Counted from the stretch's first letter, positions 21,291 through 33,746 are shown. The stretch is DNA of 64,000 nucleotides from Mixophyes australis (GCA_036250195.1 JAVHZZ010000004.1:320936128-321000127), one strand, 5' to 3'. A program made the numbers and translations. The notes: generated by a model not told the origin, from the sequence alone.

Positions 21291-22934
21291 CATCTCCTGT
21301 CACTGCAGCATGCATTCTTTGCTCAGCCAAATTCTCTTTCAGATGCCTAATTATGTCTGTATATTGCTTCTTGCATTGTTCTACAGTGCACTTTAATGGT
21401 CCTACTGCATTAATAGCAGGGCAAACCTAATTCCACAAATAGTGTTTGCTGCCTGACTTCCCAAGATCTGCTCATAGTAGCTTATTATGCTAGTAATGAG
21501 AAAATAGTTCTCGTCTTGTCAGAACCGAATATTGCTGCCAGCCTTAGTTTTGTCCACTTAGCAAATGTCATCCTCTCCACCATCCAGCATCTCCTCTATC
21601 ACTTCCTCTCCTACTTCTTTGTTTCCTCCTCCACACTCTCACTTGGTCTGACTCAGGTTGAGTACAGTAAAGGTGTGTTCACGCATATGTGGCTGAGGCA
21701 GACCAGCATGGAGTCACATATAGTCTGTAAGATGCCCTATCTTTCTAACCTGCTAGAGTGCAGGTGCAAATATATGCTGCTGCTGATAATGGTTGCCAGG
21801 ATTAGTTTAATGCTTATGATTTGCTCATTGCGAATTCACCTCTGAAACTGATAGGTGCTTTCATTGATCGTGCAAATATTGTATTATTTTTTGCATCGTA
21901 TTTTTAAAATATTGTTTTGTGCTTTCATTCATATTTGAGAAATATCCAGAAATAGCTACATGCGCTCTAAGCTGGAATGCACGCCAGCATGATTTCACTT
22001 CACCAGCAGAGCAATGAGCTGCCTTATACTCCTCGGCAGTGGTCTTTTCTTCTTTACAGCAAACAACCTCTACCCACAACTATTGGATTTCAGTGGAACA
22101 ACAATCGCAAGTATTTGGAACTCTGTTCTCATTAAGCACTCTTTGTTATTGAGCCCATTGCTATAGACTGGATTAGATATTCCTTTTCACTCTGACTTTA
22201 TTAGACCTTTAAGGAATAAATTTAGATATACCTCCATTTATGTTTATTAAGGGCAACACTGTGATAAAATTATTATCATATTATATTCTGTATTGACAAT
22301 AAATGTGTTTTATCCTACTATCACTAGCCAGATTATTGCTAGCCACTGTTACATCAAGCCTATGCCTATGAGAATTAGAGTTAGAATTGTAAACAGGGAA
22401 GGGGACTCTCCATCATTCTAGCTGCCGATTCATAGTGGACATCTCAGTTAGTTCCATAAACTGCCTGCTGTGCGCATTGCATAACCCTGTTCATATTCAA
22501 GAAGGATTCTTATATCTACTACTACTACTTATATCACTCATATGTGATCATATGTGGAAATCACTTACAATGCAAAGATTTAGGAACAGAATATATTGAT
22601 GGGAGAAAGGTATTCTATCATTGTGGATGTTGTATGATGTGATTAAGGATCAGTAAATATGACAGTAGTGAAGGGGAGCCAGTGACAAACCTTAGGCTCA
22701 TACTGTAGAGTGATAACATGACTATGTCTAGCATATCCATTGCCCTGTACATGTCACAATTAAGCTAAGAAAGGTTTTCAGGTTATAGTACATATAAGTA
22801 TGTAATTCAAATAAGAAATCTTTTTCAATGCCTTATTTGGTGTTTTAAAGGCACTAATGCATTCTAATATAGTGATGGTAGGAACACATTAGGTTATACG
22901 CTAAACTTGTCATATTATCAGCAAAATATATATG
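21291..22934. other. Unassigned sequence
   Basis: No coding signature or repeat terminus was recognised. Confidence 0.5.
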
Positions 22935-23850
22935 TGTGAAGATACTGGGTTTGCTGGCTCAATTCTACCCACTTCATGCTGACAGGCCACCCAGCAGTGC
23001 CTTACTATGCCAGGGAAGCCTACTCCAGTACCTTCTAAGGTTCGTATAGTCGCTCAGGCAAATTCAGTTAGAAAGTAAAACACTATAATTATTGTAATAA
23101 AAACAATCACTAGAATATTATATACACACAGTAAATAAATGCAAGGCAGGTTCACCACATTATTTGTCTCTTACACCACTAGCTTAAGGAGTTACAATCA
23201 CCTGGCTGTCCTGAATTGCAGAATCCAAAGCCCATGGATCTCTCAGCTGCATATGTAGTCTCTAGTAGAGAATGGCAACTCAACACCAGACCTTGCGCCT
23301 TCCAGGAATCAATCCACAGAATGAACATCATCTCCCCCTGGAGTGGCTCCTTATATCTATGATCAAATTTCCATAGCGTTTTCTACTCCATGGGCAAACG
23401 CCTGGCTCTCTCCCTCTTTAAACATTGGTGGGTGCTGGAACATGGGGTTGGAGGGGATGTGGAGCTGAGTTGTTTCACAGAAGCTCCCCTGCGATTTTGC
23501 AGACAGAATGTCTGAGAAAGTCCTGTGGAGGAACAATGGAAACTAATCGGTCTTCCCCCTCACCTGTGTCCTGCAACCTGATCCTTACACATAAACCCCC
23601 AGGCTTCACTTTAAGGACAATGAATAACAGCTTCACTGCAATATCAACAATATATAATAAACAATATACATATTTACAATGAGCTATAATGTCCCCTTAT
23701 CCACTTGTAATTAGACACTGCAGTTGTACTCTCTTGAGCTGGGGAACAAAAGCAAGGGCTATAAAAAGTATATGCTATAATGCACATTTTGTGAGAAATG
23801 AGGGACAAGCTGGTTAAGGTGTTATTAAACTCGTTTGGTCTCAATATGCA
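22935..23850 (-). mobile_element. LTR-like repeat, copy in reverse orientation
   Basis: The segment 23570-23850 is an inverted copy of 28115-28440, sharing GGATAAGGGGACATTATAGC, CCTTAACCAGC and TGTCCCTC (minus strand). A minus-strand TATAAGG lies near 23350. The layout (long, non-coding, promoter-like) suggests an LTR, but neither terminus nor a target duplication was established. Confidence 0.45.
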
Positions 23851-23932
23851 TTTTAAAATATGCAGTAAATTGTCCATATTCCATATTAATTTACTGCATA
23901 TTTTAAAATGCATATTGTGACCAAACAAGTTA
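23828..23932. repeat. Inverted repeat
   Basis: AACTCGTTTGGTCTCAATAT pairs with ATATTGTGACCAAACAAGTT, and the match continues through ATGCATTTTAAAATATGCAG to a ~20-base loop. Confidence 0.85.
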
Positions 23933-24126
23933 TTCTGCTTTACTCTTAAAGCAGAATACCAAAAGAATCTCATATTATATTTCTACAGTCCATACACTTC
24001 ATTGTGAGTATTAACTGGAAAATTGTTCTGTAATATAGCAAAGAGCACCCCACAGCCCTCCTCATACATAAGACACATCCCGCAAACCACATTACAGTAG
24101 ATTTTCCTTGGATGACAGCAGATCAT

Positions 24127-24613
24127 GGTCCTGATTTTTTTTTTGCTTTGATTGGATGGAAATCACACACATCTACGTCCATGTTCAAGTACAAGTGAAT
24201 TTCAAGAAACATTTCCAGTTGAATACGGATATAAGTGCGCTCTGGCTATAGGGTACTTGCCATATGCAGACAGACAGAACACACTGCAGGATATGTTTGA
24301 TAAATATGTGTAATATCAAGTTCCTTCAGAAAGCACAGAAAAAACACCTGCTAATATTTTTTTTTACTTTAAATACATTTAGCAGGATGTTATCTATGCC
24401 TACTGTACATAAAATGCATTTCTACAGTTGCTCTTAATTGAAAACACATGTTCTGGCATGCTTAAACAACCATCATCACTACCAATTGGCGCTTGCACCT
24501 GTCTTGTAACTGGAGCAAATGGTACGGCTAAAAACCATGTACCTGAGAAATGCTAAAGCTTGAATCAGATGAACGTACATTTGCTCGACTGTGGCTCTCC
24601 CATACTGTACATT
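24127..24613. mobile_element. Dispersed repeat R1, copy 2, left part
   Basis: It aligns with 1825-2340 and is interrupted by the hAT at 24622. The copy resumes after the hAT at 26171 with ATGCATACGCCC and ends near 26306 at AATAAATCAGGCCC. Confidence 0.65.
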
Positions 24614-25391
24614 GACTACATCAATGCCGTAACTAGACATTTTGGTGCCCTGGGCGCGACAGGGCACCGGCACCCCCCCCATCTAAGTGGGAGTGGCATT
24701 TGACAAGTGGGTGTGGCCAACCTAATGTGTGGGTGTGGCTAGCACTTTACAGAGAGAGAGAGAGACTATCATTACTGGGCGGCACAGTGGTTAGCATTGC
24801 AGAATAACAGCAATTGTACTGTAAATTTGGCCAATGTTTGCTGCTTAAGGGACAAACTTGTTCAAGATCTGGAATTGTCTCCGTAAATTAGGGATAGTAC
24901 TTTGTACCTAGGTAAGTTAGTGCAGCAAATTTTAAAGGATAGTCAACTTTTGGGGAAGTCACAACATTCACCTCTCTTTAACTAGTGCTTTTGGCATCAA
25001 ATCAAATGTTAGCTTTAGTTTAGTAAGTTAGACATTCAGGCAGCCTAAAACCTCTCCATGTGGTACTAGCCGAGCAAAGAACTAACATGTACACAATGAG
25101 CAGATTGACTTTTATGTGATTATGGGGGAAATCAAGCTCATTTTGGGGTCACACACATGACTATATCAGGGCATATTGCAGTTATTGCTGCTATTTTAAC
25201 CAACCAACCTAAGCTACGTGACTTGCTCCACAGCAGTTGTGATGTTTTACGGCACACTTCTGCTTATCTGGACTCTATATATTTTGGTCAAATCAAAAGT
25301 GAATCTAGAAACTGAGACCAATTGCCATTTTGTTAAAATTAACTATGCCGTCAAAAAGATAGTGAAATAATCCTGTAGGTGTCATATATAA

Positions 25392-25846
25392 CAAAAAGGT
25401 AAAGCAATTCCGCTCAATTATCTTGTAGTAAATAAAAATATTGAAGACTTCAAATGGTAATGATGTTGCGATTGTAACATGGATTAAAACAATAACATTT
25501 ATTAATACATCCAAATAAATAAATAAAAGGAATGGTCATTCAATATAGTGCAAAAACATAAACATAGCAACCAGTGCTTATATTCCACACAATAAAACCC
25601 GGGGGTTCAATTGTATCGGGGCATAAGAGGCTGCTGCAAATAACCTTGTGTAAAGATAGTATGTCCTTTTGGTGAAAACAAGTGGCTATATATTGGAGGA
25701 AAAATAGGGTCCAATAGCAGACTAAAAACCAACCTCAAATAGTCCAGCAGTATGATTGGAGTCCAGCGGTGTCTTTAATATAATTAATGGTGCAGAGATC
25801 CCAGTTCTATTGCACAGCGCTGACCACGCTCATGAGGTAAATCCTC
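25392..25846 (-). mobile_element. Penelope-like (non-LTR) insertion
   Basis: A perfect 14-bp duplication GGTGTCATATATAA flanks it (25378-25391 and 25847-25860). The minus strand ends GAGCGGAATTGCTTTACCTT, similar to the ends of the insertions at 12850 and 55318. It is non-coding, and no hammerhead core is visible in this copy. Confidence 0.6.
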
Positions 25847-25874
25847 GGTGTCATATATAAAATTTGCCAAAAGC

Positions 25875-26072
25875 ATACCTGGAATAGCTTGGCGCTTCTG
25901 CCCGCAGTGGAACAAGCAGGAAGTTCGGCATTCAAATGCCGGACTTCCTGTCAGTGGAACGCATATGCGTTCCACTGACAGGAAGTCCGGCATTTGAATG
26001 CCGAACTTCCTGCTTTCGGTGGAACGCACATGCGTTCCACTGCGGGCAGAAGCGCCAAGCTATTCCAGGTAT
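25875..26072. repeat. Long GC-rich palindrome
   Basis: ATACCTGGAATAGCTTGGCG pairs with its exact complement at the far end. The arms fold to a GCATATGC centre. The right arm carries an extra ~16-base mini-palindrome, around CGCACATGCG, that the left arm lacks. Open frames across it mirror each other and are not genes. Confidence 0.93.
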
Positions 26073-26170
26073 TGAGGAATCGATTGTTGCTTGGGTATCA
26101 GGCAGCTGCGCCCCCTTTGGCTTGCGCCCGGGGCGGTCGCACCGCCCGCACCGCCGTCGTTACGGCTCTG

Positions 26171-26306
26171 GACTACATGCATACGCCCCTTCCCTCCACC
26201 ATTTCACCCGTTCACTGGCATATAATTCATTTCTGAGCATGTGCAGAGCAATTTTACACAAAATATGGCACATAATAGACTTATGTTCCTTAATAAATCA
26301 GGCCCT
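26171..26306. mobile_element. Dispersed repeat R1, copy 2, right part
   Basis: This continues R1 after the hAT. It ends TTCCTTAATAAATCAGGCCC, the inverted complement of the R1 left end. Confidence 0.6.
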
Positions 26307-26551
26307 TTATGTTTCTTCTGACCAGCTTCCTAATTAAGATGAACCCAACTTTCTTATGTGTACTTGCCACCATGAAACTGTCTATGGTATTGGGCTCATT
26401 TCTGCCCTATGCTCACTATACATCATCAGAAAAAACAGGAAATCTAAGCTTCCTCTCTATTACTTCTTAAGAGTCTATGAAGAAAACATTGGGAAATATC
26501 CACTCTTCTCACCTTTCTGTTTTATTTCATTCTGGTAACATTTGTCTATGA

Positions 26552-26680
26552 CAGGCCTGCCCAGCCTGTGGCTCTCCAGGTGTTGTGAAACTAGAAGTCA
26601 AAGCATACCCTTCAAACTTTCAGCTGGTTATCAACTGGCAGTTTCACAACACCTGGAGAGCCACAGGTTGTCCAGGCATA
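26552..26680. mobile_element. Small hAT-type MITE, 129 bp
   Basis: The ends CAGGCCTGCCCAGCCTGTGG and, reverse-complemented, TATGCCTGGACAACCTGTGG extend into paired GCTCTCCAGGTGTTGTGAAA. The 8-bp duplication GTCTATGA / GCCTATGA has one mismatch. Confidence 0.85.
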
Positions 26681-26688
26681 GCCTATGA

Positions 26689-28114
26689 GTATGTCTCCCT
26701 TCCAATATGTGCATTCACCTCCCAACTCTATGATCGTCTCTCTGCTCCATTATTCTTTGTCAGTATCCTGCTCACATCTTGCTGATTCCCTCACCCTCCA
26801 TGCATCTGATCTCTGGTGCCCTCATATCTTTCCCTATTTTTGTCATTCATCTTCCTCCTCATTTTTATCATGCACATTTGAAAATGTACTGTCTGTACAG
26901 CATGCATTAAACCATATACTTTTATAAGTTTATTAACAGTCAGCAAACCGGATCTTGACAACATTTTGTAGTTTTTTGTGCCCTAAGCAACTGATCGATT
27001 TGATGGGATTCAAAAGTTTGAAAGTTTTACTATATTGCACAGATAACTACGGTACTCATTGATATATTATTTTAATATTTTCGCTTACCTCACAGTATTA
27101 TATGAATAAGAGTAATGTACTGTTAGTATTAGGGTTAGTATTAATTTATCACATTTTTCTATTTTTTTTACATTTTCAATTCACTTCCCCCAAATTACCT
27201 TCCAACATGTGTTCATTCATAGATTCTAGCACTTCTGCTTTTTCCTTCCTTGCTTTGGTACTTCTCCTGTCCTCATACCTTTTCTCACATATTATCGGCT
27301 CAAAACCTCTAGTCATTACTCTTGTAAGCATGATGTGATGACAATGAAAATCCTAATCAGTGCTTCCATTAATATACAGTGAGCTATTCATCACTCACTT
27401 CTCCCAAGAGCTCTCTCCTCCTATTCATTGGTTCATCTGCCAGATACTTAAATGGCAATCAATTTATTATTATATAAAATTATGTAGAAAGCTCCAAATT
27501 ACCTTTACATAAAATAAAATTACATTAATTACAATGGATGAGCATTTCAATTTTATTATATTGGCCTGCTCATTATACCAAGAGAGTAAAAAAAAATGTA
27601 GACACGATTTTAAAATAATTTTTATTGGAGTAAATTATTCCCCAAAACACCTGATCACCAGTTTTGTTAATAAAAGTAGAACATTTTGTATTCCTTTTTC
27701 TTGATTCAACGTAGTAAATCTAAAAAATAAAAATATTTTCTTCTTTCTGTCCTCTTAGTGAAATAAAAAAAATGGACAATTCTAAAAGTCCCTGTAAAAA
27801 AAGGGCCCATCCAGATATAATAAAATGATTACATTGGTCCAAACTTTTTTTTTTTCCGACAATCATAATAGAGTGATTTTGGGGTAACTTTGTGGTGCTG
27901 ATTCCGAATATGACATCGGTTTTGCTAGATTGGCTCTTATTTTTGAGATAGTTGGTACCCCTTTGAAAAACATAAAAATACTAAAAATGTAATGGTCAGG
28001 ATGAGCCTACTTACAAATTGCACTGAAATTGCCTCAAATCATATAAATGTAAACACATGAAATACATATTGCTATTTTATTCGATATAATAGCATAAATA
28101 TGTGTGACAAAACA
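26689..28114. other. Unassigned AT-rich sequence
   Basis: No recognisable gene or element termini. Confidence 0.5.
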
Positions 28115-28445
28115 AGTTTGAAAACACCTTAACCAGCCTGTCCCTCGTTTCTCACAAAATGTTTAGCTTTACAACACATACTTTTTATAGCCCTGTTTAT
28201 GCTCCCTAGCTCACCAAAGTACAAATGCAGTGTTTATTTACATGCAGTGTCTAATTACATGTGGATAAGGGGACATTGTAGCTGATTGTAAATATGTATA
28301 TTGTTTATTGTATATTGTTGATATTGCAGTGAAGCTTTTATTCATTGCTTTTAAAGAGAAGCCAGGTAGATTATGAGTAGGGATCAAGTTCCAGGGCACA
28401 GGTGAGGGACTGACTGCTATCCTGTATCTGGAGGTGAGGAAGGCC
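28115..28445 (+). mobile_element. LTR-like repeat, second copy
   Basis: It aligns with the reverse complement of 23520-23850, including GGATAAGGGGACATTGTAGC and TATTGTTGATATTGCAGTGAA. Only the inner part is preserved here. Confidence 0.5.
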
Positions 28446-28479
28446 AATTAGTATTATAGTTCATTTTGAGGAATACAAG

Positions 28480-28610
28480 TATTTAAACATTTTTGGATGT
28501 AGCCTCCTGCAACGATCACTTAAAATATTGCTAAACTAAACACTCTATCAGAGTATACACTGAAGAGTGGGCAGCTTAGATAGACAAAAGGCATTATGTA
28601 CAAGAGGCTC
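28480..28610 (-). pseudogene. Fossil hAT transposase C-terminal fragment
   Basis: On the minus strand it parallels the hATC block at 7359-7739. The DNA ACACTCTATCAGAGTATACA corresponds to AACTCTTTCCGAGTACACA there. Translation gives scattered matches ending SDRCRR, with several stops. It is short and much older than the copies at 7.4 and 56.8 kb. Confidence 0.55.
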
Positions 28611-28622
28611 AAAAGAGACTTA

Positions 28623-28797
28623 GGGCTAGATTTACTAAGCTGCGGGTTTGAAAAAGTGGGGATGTTGCCTATAGCAACCAATCAGATTCTAGCTGTCATT
28701 TTGTAGAAAGTACTAAATAAATGAAAGCTAGAATCTGATTGGTTGCTATCGGCAACATCTCCACTTTTTCAAACCCGCAGCTTAGTAAATCTAGCCC
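28623..28797. mobile_element. Palindromic MITE, complete copy
   Basis: Termini GGGCTAGATTTACTAAGCTG and CAGCTTAGTAAATCTAGCCC are exact inverted repeats. The TTA duplication is intact (28620-28622 and 28798-28800). The arms carry the GCCTATAGCAACCAATCAGA block and its complement. It is non-coding. Confidence 0.93.
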
Positions 28798-28800
28798 TTA

Positions 28801-29470
28801 GTTTTCTCCTAGTGTTACGAATGACTGTCTCTAATATCAACTTCTCTATTATCATTAAAATAATATTTACCATTCCAGAGAGAGTGTTTTAGTTTGAGAT
28901 GTCGTAGAGGCAGCAAGATATTTAGACATCTCTTTTAAACCTGACAAAATGTCATACTATATAATATGTGACAAGTGAGTGCTGTGCTGACTCACCCTCA
29001 GTGTGCTACTAATTATACTTCAGGATTTTTTTTGCAGAAGCATTTCTAGATAACATTAAAGAAACTGTCGTTTCATGTGCTACTTGAACGGACAACTTGT
29101 GTACATGGAGATGTTTGTATTTCTTTAAATATGTGTCTGGTAGAAGCATATATTTTACAATTGCCTTCAACCTAAGATCAAGCATGGTTTATAAAAGGTA
29201 CCTATTAGATAGCAATATGCTGACATCATTATACTTGGTTGAACGTCATGAGCACTATTGTCTTTGCATAGTCTGATTTCCTTGTGGCAGACAATGTTCC
29301 CTAATGTCATCCATGCGAAGGACTAAATAAATAAAAACGAGAAATGTATAGTGCTCACATAAATACACCTAAGTAGATTCAAATATAGAATTTTCAATGA
29401 CAAATTATTAATACATCTTCTAAATTCCCAATGATTATACAGAATAAACAATCATATATTGCAATACTTA
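28801..29470. other. Unassigned sequence
   Basis: No feature recognised. Confidence 0.5.
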
Positions 29471-29999
29471 TCTATAATATAAAAGCCTAGCGGGGTGTGT
29501 TAGTCTGTGTGTGAAAAAAAGACAAACAAACTGCAGCGCCACCTGCTGGGCAGAGTTATACACTGACCTACTAAATTCTTAGCATTATCTAATATATAAA
29601 AATAAAAGCCTAGCGGCGTGTGTTAGTGTGTGTGTGTGTGTGTGTGTGTGGAAAAAACTATTTTCTTAGAAAGGGCTCATCCAATTGACCTGAAATTTGG
29701 TATACTGACATTATTTTACAAAAAAATTAGAATAGTCAAGTCAATTAACTTCCATCATCCCCCCTTCCCCCCGTGGGAGGGGTAGTAAAAGCTAAATTTA
29801 CGAGTTGAGGGCTCAAACTCATTTTCGTGAGGTCATTTTACCTCATGAACACACATTAAAGAGGGCGCTTGCTTCGGGAAGTAACGCTCTTCCCCTGAGG
29901 AGGCCTGGGCTACGCCCAAATGCATGACAAGAACCTTTTTAAGACCTTAAGTAGCTTGATTTGACTAGAATGCATGAGTATCATGCACGGGTTAACTTG
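29471..29999 (+). mobile_element. Helitron-like element with two 5' ends
   Basis: TCTATAATATAAAAGCCTAG at 29471 and TCTAATATATAAAAATAAAA at 29588 each follow an A and run into CCTAGCGG, so two 5' ends lie in tandem. The 3' end has a perfect hairpin (GCATGA GTA TCATGC, 29972-29986), then ACGGGTTAACTTG, followed by T. A second copy at 63747 stops at the same CTTG. Hairpin plus CT-rich end is Helitron-like; CTTG differs from the usual CTRR. A (GT)n run lies at 29625-29650. No protein is encoded. Confidence 0.65.
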
Positions 30000-31397
30000 T
30001 AATTTAATAACAGTTTAATTATTATTATTACCAATACTGGTTTATTTACAGATTAACAAATTTACATTAATACCTCAATATATTCAAAGAAAGGATCTCG
30101 ATTTCAATCACTATCTTGCTTATAAGATAAAAGTATTTTTATTATACACAATACCTATCTTAAAGTCTTACACAATCAGTTAATATAATAAGCTAATGAT
30201 GGCATTCACATATAATCAATTATTACTCTTTTTTATTTAATACAATACAATATCATGCTAACAATTATTATTTATTAAAAGCACAAAATAATTTTAATGG
30301 GGGGAAGCAGGCCAATTGCTTCACATGTAGTGTAGTTGCCCACTCCCTAAATAATATAATTTGTTATACTTGCAAATAATTGTGCAAGGATGAATAATTA
30401 TTCTGATATTAATATTTATTGTCTAAAATTTTCCAGATACCCTTTCTTCAAGTCAATTGATTTACATGTAGTATAATACCATGTATTTGTTGTTTTTGAC
30501 TTCCTAAATTATAGTTACTTATGCAAAATTATGTGAGGAACTAAAGACTTTTTCTTATAGACAACCTTAAATGTTTGGTTTGTTCGGATTCCCTATCCGA
30601 CTCTACCACTACCAGACAATATTGTTTTAAGAATGTTAGTCTGCCATTACGAGTTCATATCAGTTGATCAATATTCTTTTGATATTGAAAGTAGTAATTT
30701 ATGGGTCTCAGTGCTACCCACCTTCATGCCCTCAATTACTAATAGAATAATCTATCACATTAACTTGAATATCAGTTTATTTTGCTATTGATCAGTTAAA
30801 GATAAGTATTATATTGTTACATATTTGGTTGCCTGTTTGCTGCTCTGTCCAATTTCTCTCACATACTATATCTTATCTATCAAACTAATCCAATTAGATC
30901 ACACATCTGAGGAGCGTAAGTAATCCCCAGTCAATCCGATGCTCAACTTGCATATGTAAAACTTGGGTGTGATGTATTATCCCGTATTTGAACCACTCAT
31001 CTCTAGTAAGTTATTGCATAGGAAACTGATCCAAAACCCACCTCTCCATTATCAGATAATCTAGAAACCATGCAGAAGCTGTAAAATCGAAAGCTGTGTT
31101 GTAGAGCAAAATATAGGAAGATAACAATCAAACTGCAAAATATTATTCATTTATTATTTACCATATTGAAGACTGAAAAAAATATGTTTGTTACAAAGAC
31201 ACAGGAAACAGAGGCTTAATAGACCCATAACGCAATTGTGTGTAAACAGTTATAAAATGACCTGCACTTCAATAATAATTGGTACTCTTATATATGTATT
31301 GAGATAATGACTATAACAAAAAGCTGAGATTGTCGAAGTGATGCAATGCAATAAAACACTCTCAATGATCTCTTGTACTCATTGTAATATTAAAAAT
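30000..31397. other. Unassigned AT-rich sequence
   Basis: No coding or repeat signature was recognised. Confidence 0.5.
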
Positions 31398-31590
31398 CAG
31401 GGTTTCTCACATCCAGTCCTCAGGGGGCCCTAACAGTGTAGGTTTTCCAGATCCCAAGTGAAGTAATTAGTACCACCTGTGGGTCATTTAAAATGTGTCA
31501 GTCAGTAATGAATACGCCTGTACTCTAGCAAGCAGATATGGAAAACTTGCACTGTTTGAGTTTCTTGAAGACTGGATTTGGGAAACACTG
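31398..31590. mobile_element. hAT-like MITE with diverged arms
   Basis: The ends CAGGGTTTCTCACATCCAGT and, reverse-complemented, CAGTGTTTCCCAAATCCAGT form an inverted repeat of over 25 bp. The flanking 8-mers match only at 4 of 8 positions, so the insertion is old. Confidence 0.7.
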
Positions 31591-33585
31591 CTCTAGATAT
31601 CTCCAATGACAAATTATTAATATATCATCTAAATTCACAATGGTTATATATAACAAAAATATTGAATACCTTTACTGTTAAAAAGTTTAAAAATTATGTA
31701 ATGTTATGAATTCACTGTGAAAAACTGTGTTGTGCTTTTAAGAAAATAAATTAAAGGTGAAAGTGTATTGTTCCTTGTTATTCACAGGGCATAAGGGCAT
31801 CATAAGGACCTTGGAAGAACATTTGCCAATTTTGTTGTAATTTCACCATAACATCAGTGCATATGCAACAATAATATTGCAAGCTTCTACCAACATTTTT
31901 TCGAGCTGTCACAACCAGCATTCACCTGAGCCTGCGTGACGTGTGTGTGACAAAGGGTTAATAAAAAATAACCTGCTGCTCTTATCTTATGCCACACACT
32001 TGCCTTACCAATTTTGCCACCACCAAGGTTTTTAGTGAAGAGCTGACACTCTTATTCAGGAAGCCTTCGGTTCTCCCTTAAAACTAATCTATCACAATTT
32101 ACTTTAATCAGAGTTTCCATAACCTACAATCTTCCCCCCTGTTTCAACTATGTAGCATTTCGACAAAACTGTTGCGTGAATTTGAAAGAACACAGAGACC
32201 TTAACTTATTAAGTGTAATTTAATATGAAAAATAAATCCACAATGCTTAAGCTATGACAAATAAATACATGACTTACAAAGGTATAATGCCATGGTTTCT
32301 TGTTAAATAAAAAGTATAAACACAGAATTGATAAACTTACGTATGATCAAGTTTCTGTTGCTGGGAGAAGAAAAAAATGGGAGGACACTCTTTAATATCA
32401 GATAGACTCTCCAAAAGTGAACAACTTCTTAGAGTTCCACTACAGTTTTGAAAACTGCTGCAGGACCCACAGCCTCTCTTCCTGTTATGTCAGAACTAGA
32501 AAGTCTGTGTAAATGCAAATTAAGGTTTTTACGACTCTGTTTAAAACAGCTTTCCAGTCAGGTTTTATTTATTCTGTCCTAACTTCTCACCATAGTGGCT
32601 TACAAATATGATTTTACCTCCACGCAACAGTTTATAAGTTTCCCTTCATCTGCATGCCACACATGCCTCCTGTAAGTATGATAATGGAGAAAACATGATA
32701 GCACATTTTCCTTTGATCCTATTTACAGGTGTAATTTGTCATTAACATATAACTCAGCTCCCTGTCTCAGCAATCAAAATGTCTGAGACATCCCAGATAT
32801 AGGTTGCATATCACTGTCCTGAAAGAGATATTTCCAATATTGCAACCCACCATAAATTGTTACAAGGTGCTCATCTGTAACCATGTGCCTGGGCTTTGTT
32901 CTCTACAAACACACTTTGGGGAGAACAAAGGAGTTTAACATAATCAAAGGAACACATTAATTTAGATTTAGTTGAAGATTTTAACCCCTGGCTGTACATA
33001 ACTCCTCTGAGCCATATCAAGCTATTACTAGGAATTAATTCACAAACACACATATTTTCAGTTTTACATGCCTAGAAATTACCTTCCAAATGACATCAGC
33101 ATACAGGTTTTCATATATACAGAGTAAGAATCCTTCATGAAAATTATAAAAAGTATACAGAACCGGAGAAGTATAAGAACAGGTTCTGATAAATCCGAAC
33201 AAGAAGTGGCGCTTTGCAGTTATCCATAAATAATGAATAAGAGCTAACATTGAGAATTACATGTACCATACAGAAGTAAAGTACTAGTGTGCATTATAGT
33301 TGCTATAAAACATAGCAGTCTGGAAAAGTTTGATATATGTAACTTCTGCAGAAAACAATAACATGCACACAGATCTTACGTGATCATGATGCAACTAATG
33401 GGACATCTACAGAAGGGCTCCATGTGGGGGTGAATCAAATCTTGTACCAATTGTCCTTGCAGGGATTTTTTAGCGTCTTGTCGTACTCAAGTTGTCTACC
33501 CATAGCCGCCGATCAGCAACATCCTGCAAAGAACACACACAAGAAACACAAGGACAAACAAAACAACAAAGACAGGCACTACTCA
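31591..33585. other. Unassigned; possible old minus-strand LTR
   Basis: On the minus strand between about 32880 and 32130 there are TTATAAAC and AATAAATAAAAC elements in promoter-like and polyadenylation-like order. No LTR boundary or duplication was found, so this is only a suggestion. Confidence 0.3.
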
Positions 33586-33746
33586 CAGGGGCGGGCTGGC
33601 CAATTTTAGCCCGGGGGGCAAGACTCAGCAGCCTATTAGGAGCATTTTAAAGGGATAAAACTGCAGGTGGCCCAGTGACCCAGCCAAGGTAGCCCACTAT
33701 GGTACCAGCCCAGGGTGCAGATGCTCCCTAGCCCAGCCTGCCCCTG
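33586..33746. mobile_element. Small hAT-type element, 161 bp
   Basis: The ends are CAGGGGCGGGCTGG and, reverse-complemented, CAGGGGCAGGCTGG. The 8-bp duplication is ACTACTCA / ACCACTCA with one mismatch. It is non-coding. Confidence 0.85.

Larger units (their letters stand above)
24622..26170. mobile_element. hAT element, non-autonomous, 1.55 kb
   Basis: An exact 8-bp duplication GACTACAT flanks it (24614-24621 and 26171-26178). The ends are CAATGCCGTAACTAGAC and, reverse-complemented, CAGAGCCGTAACGACGG, with GC-rich GCCCKGGGCG blocks inside. The intact R1 copy near 2330 (CACTACATGCATACGCCC) shows the pre-insertion sequence. No transposase is encoded. It holds a Penelope-like insertion (25392-25846) and a palindrome (25875-26072). 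Confidence 0.92.

Noticed and set aside
25784..26337. Mirror-image ORFs on both strands
   Set aside because: They arise from the palindrome at 25875-26072, which reads alike on both strands.
31920..32880. A minus-strand LTR
   Set aside because: TATA-like and AATAAA-like elements are present, but AT-rich DNA gives these by chance and no boundaries or duplication were found; it is noted only as a possibility.
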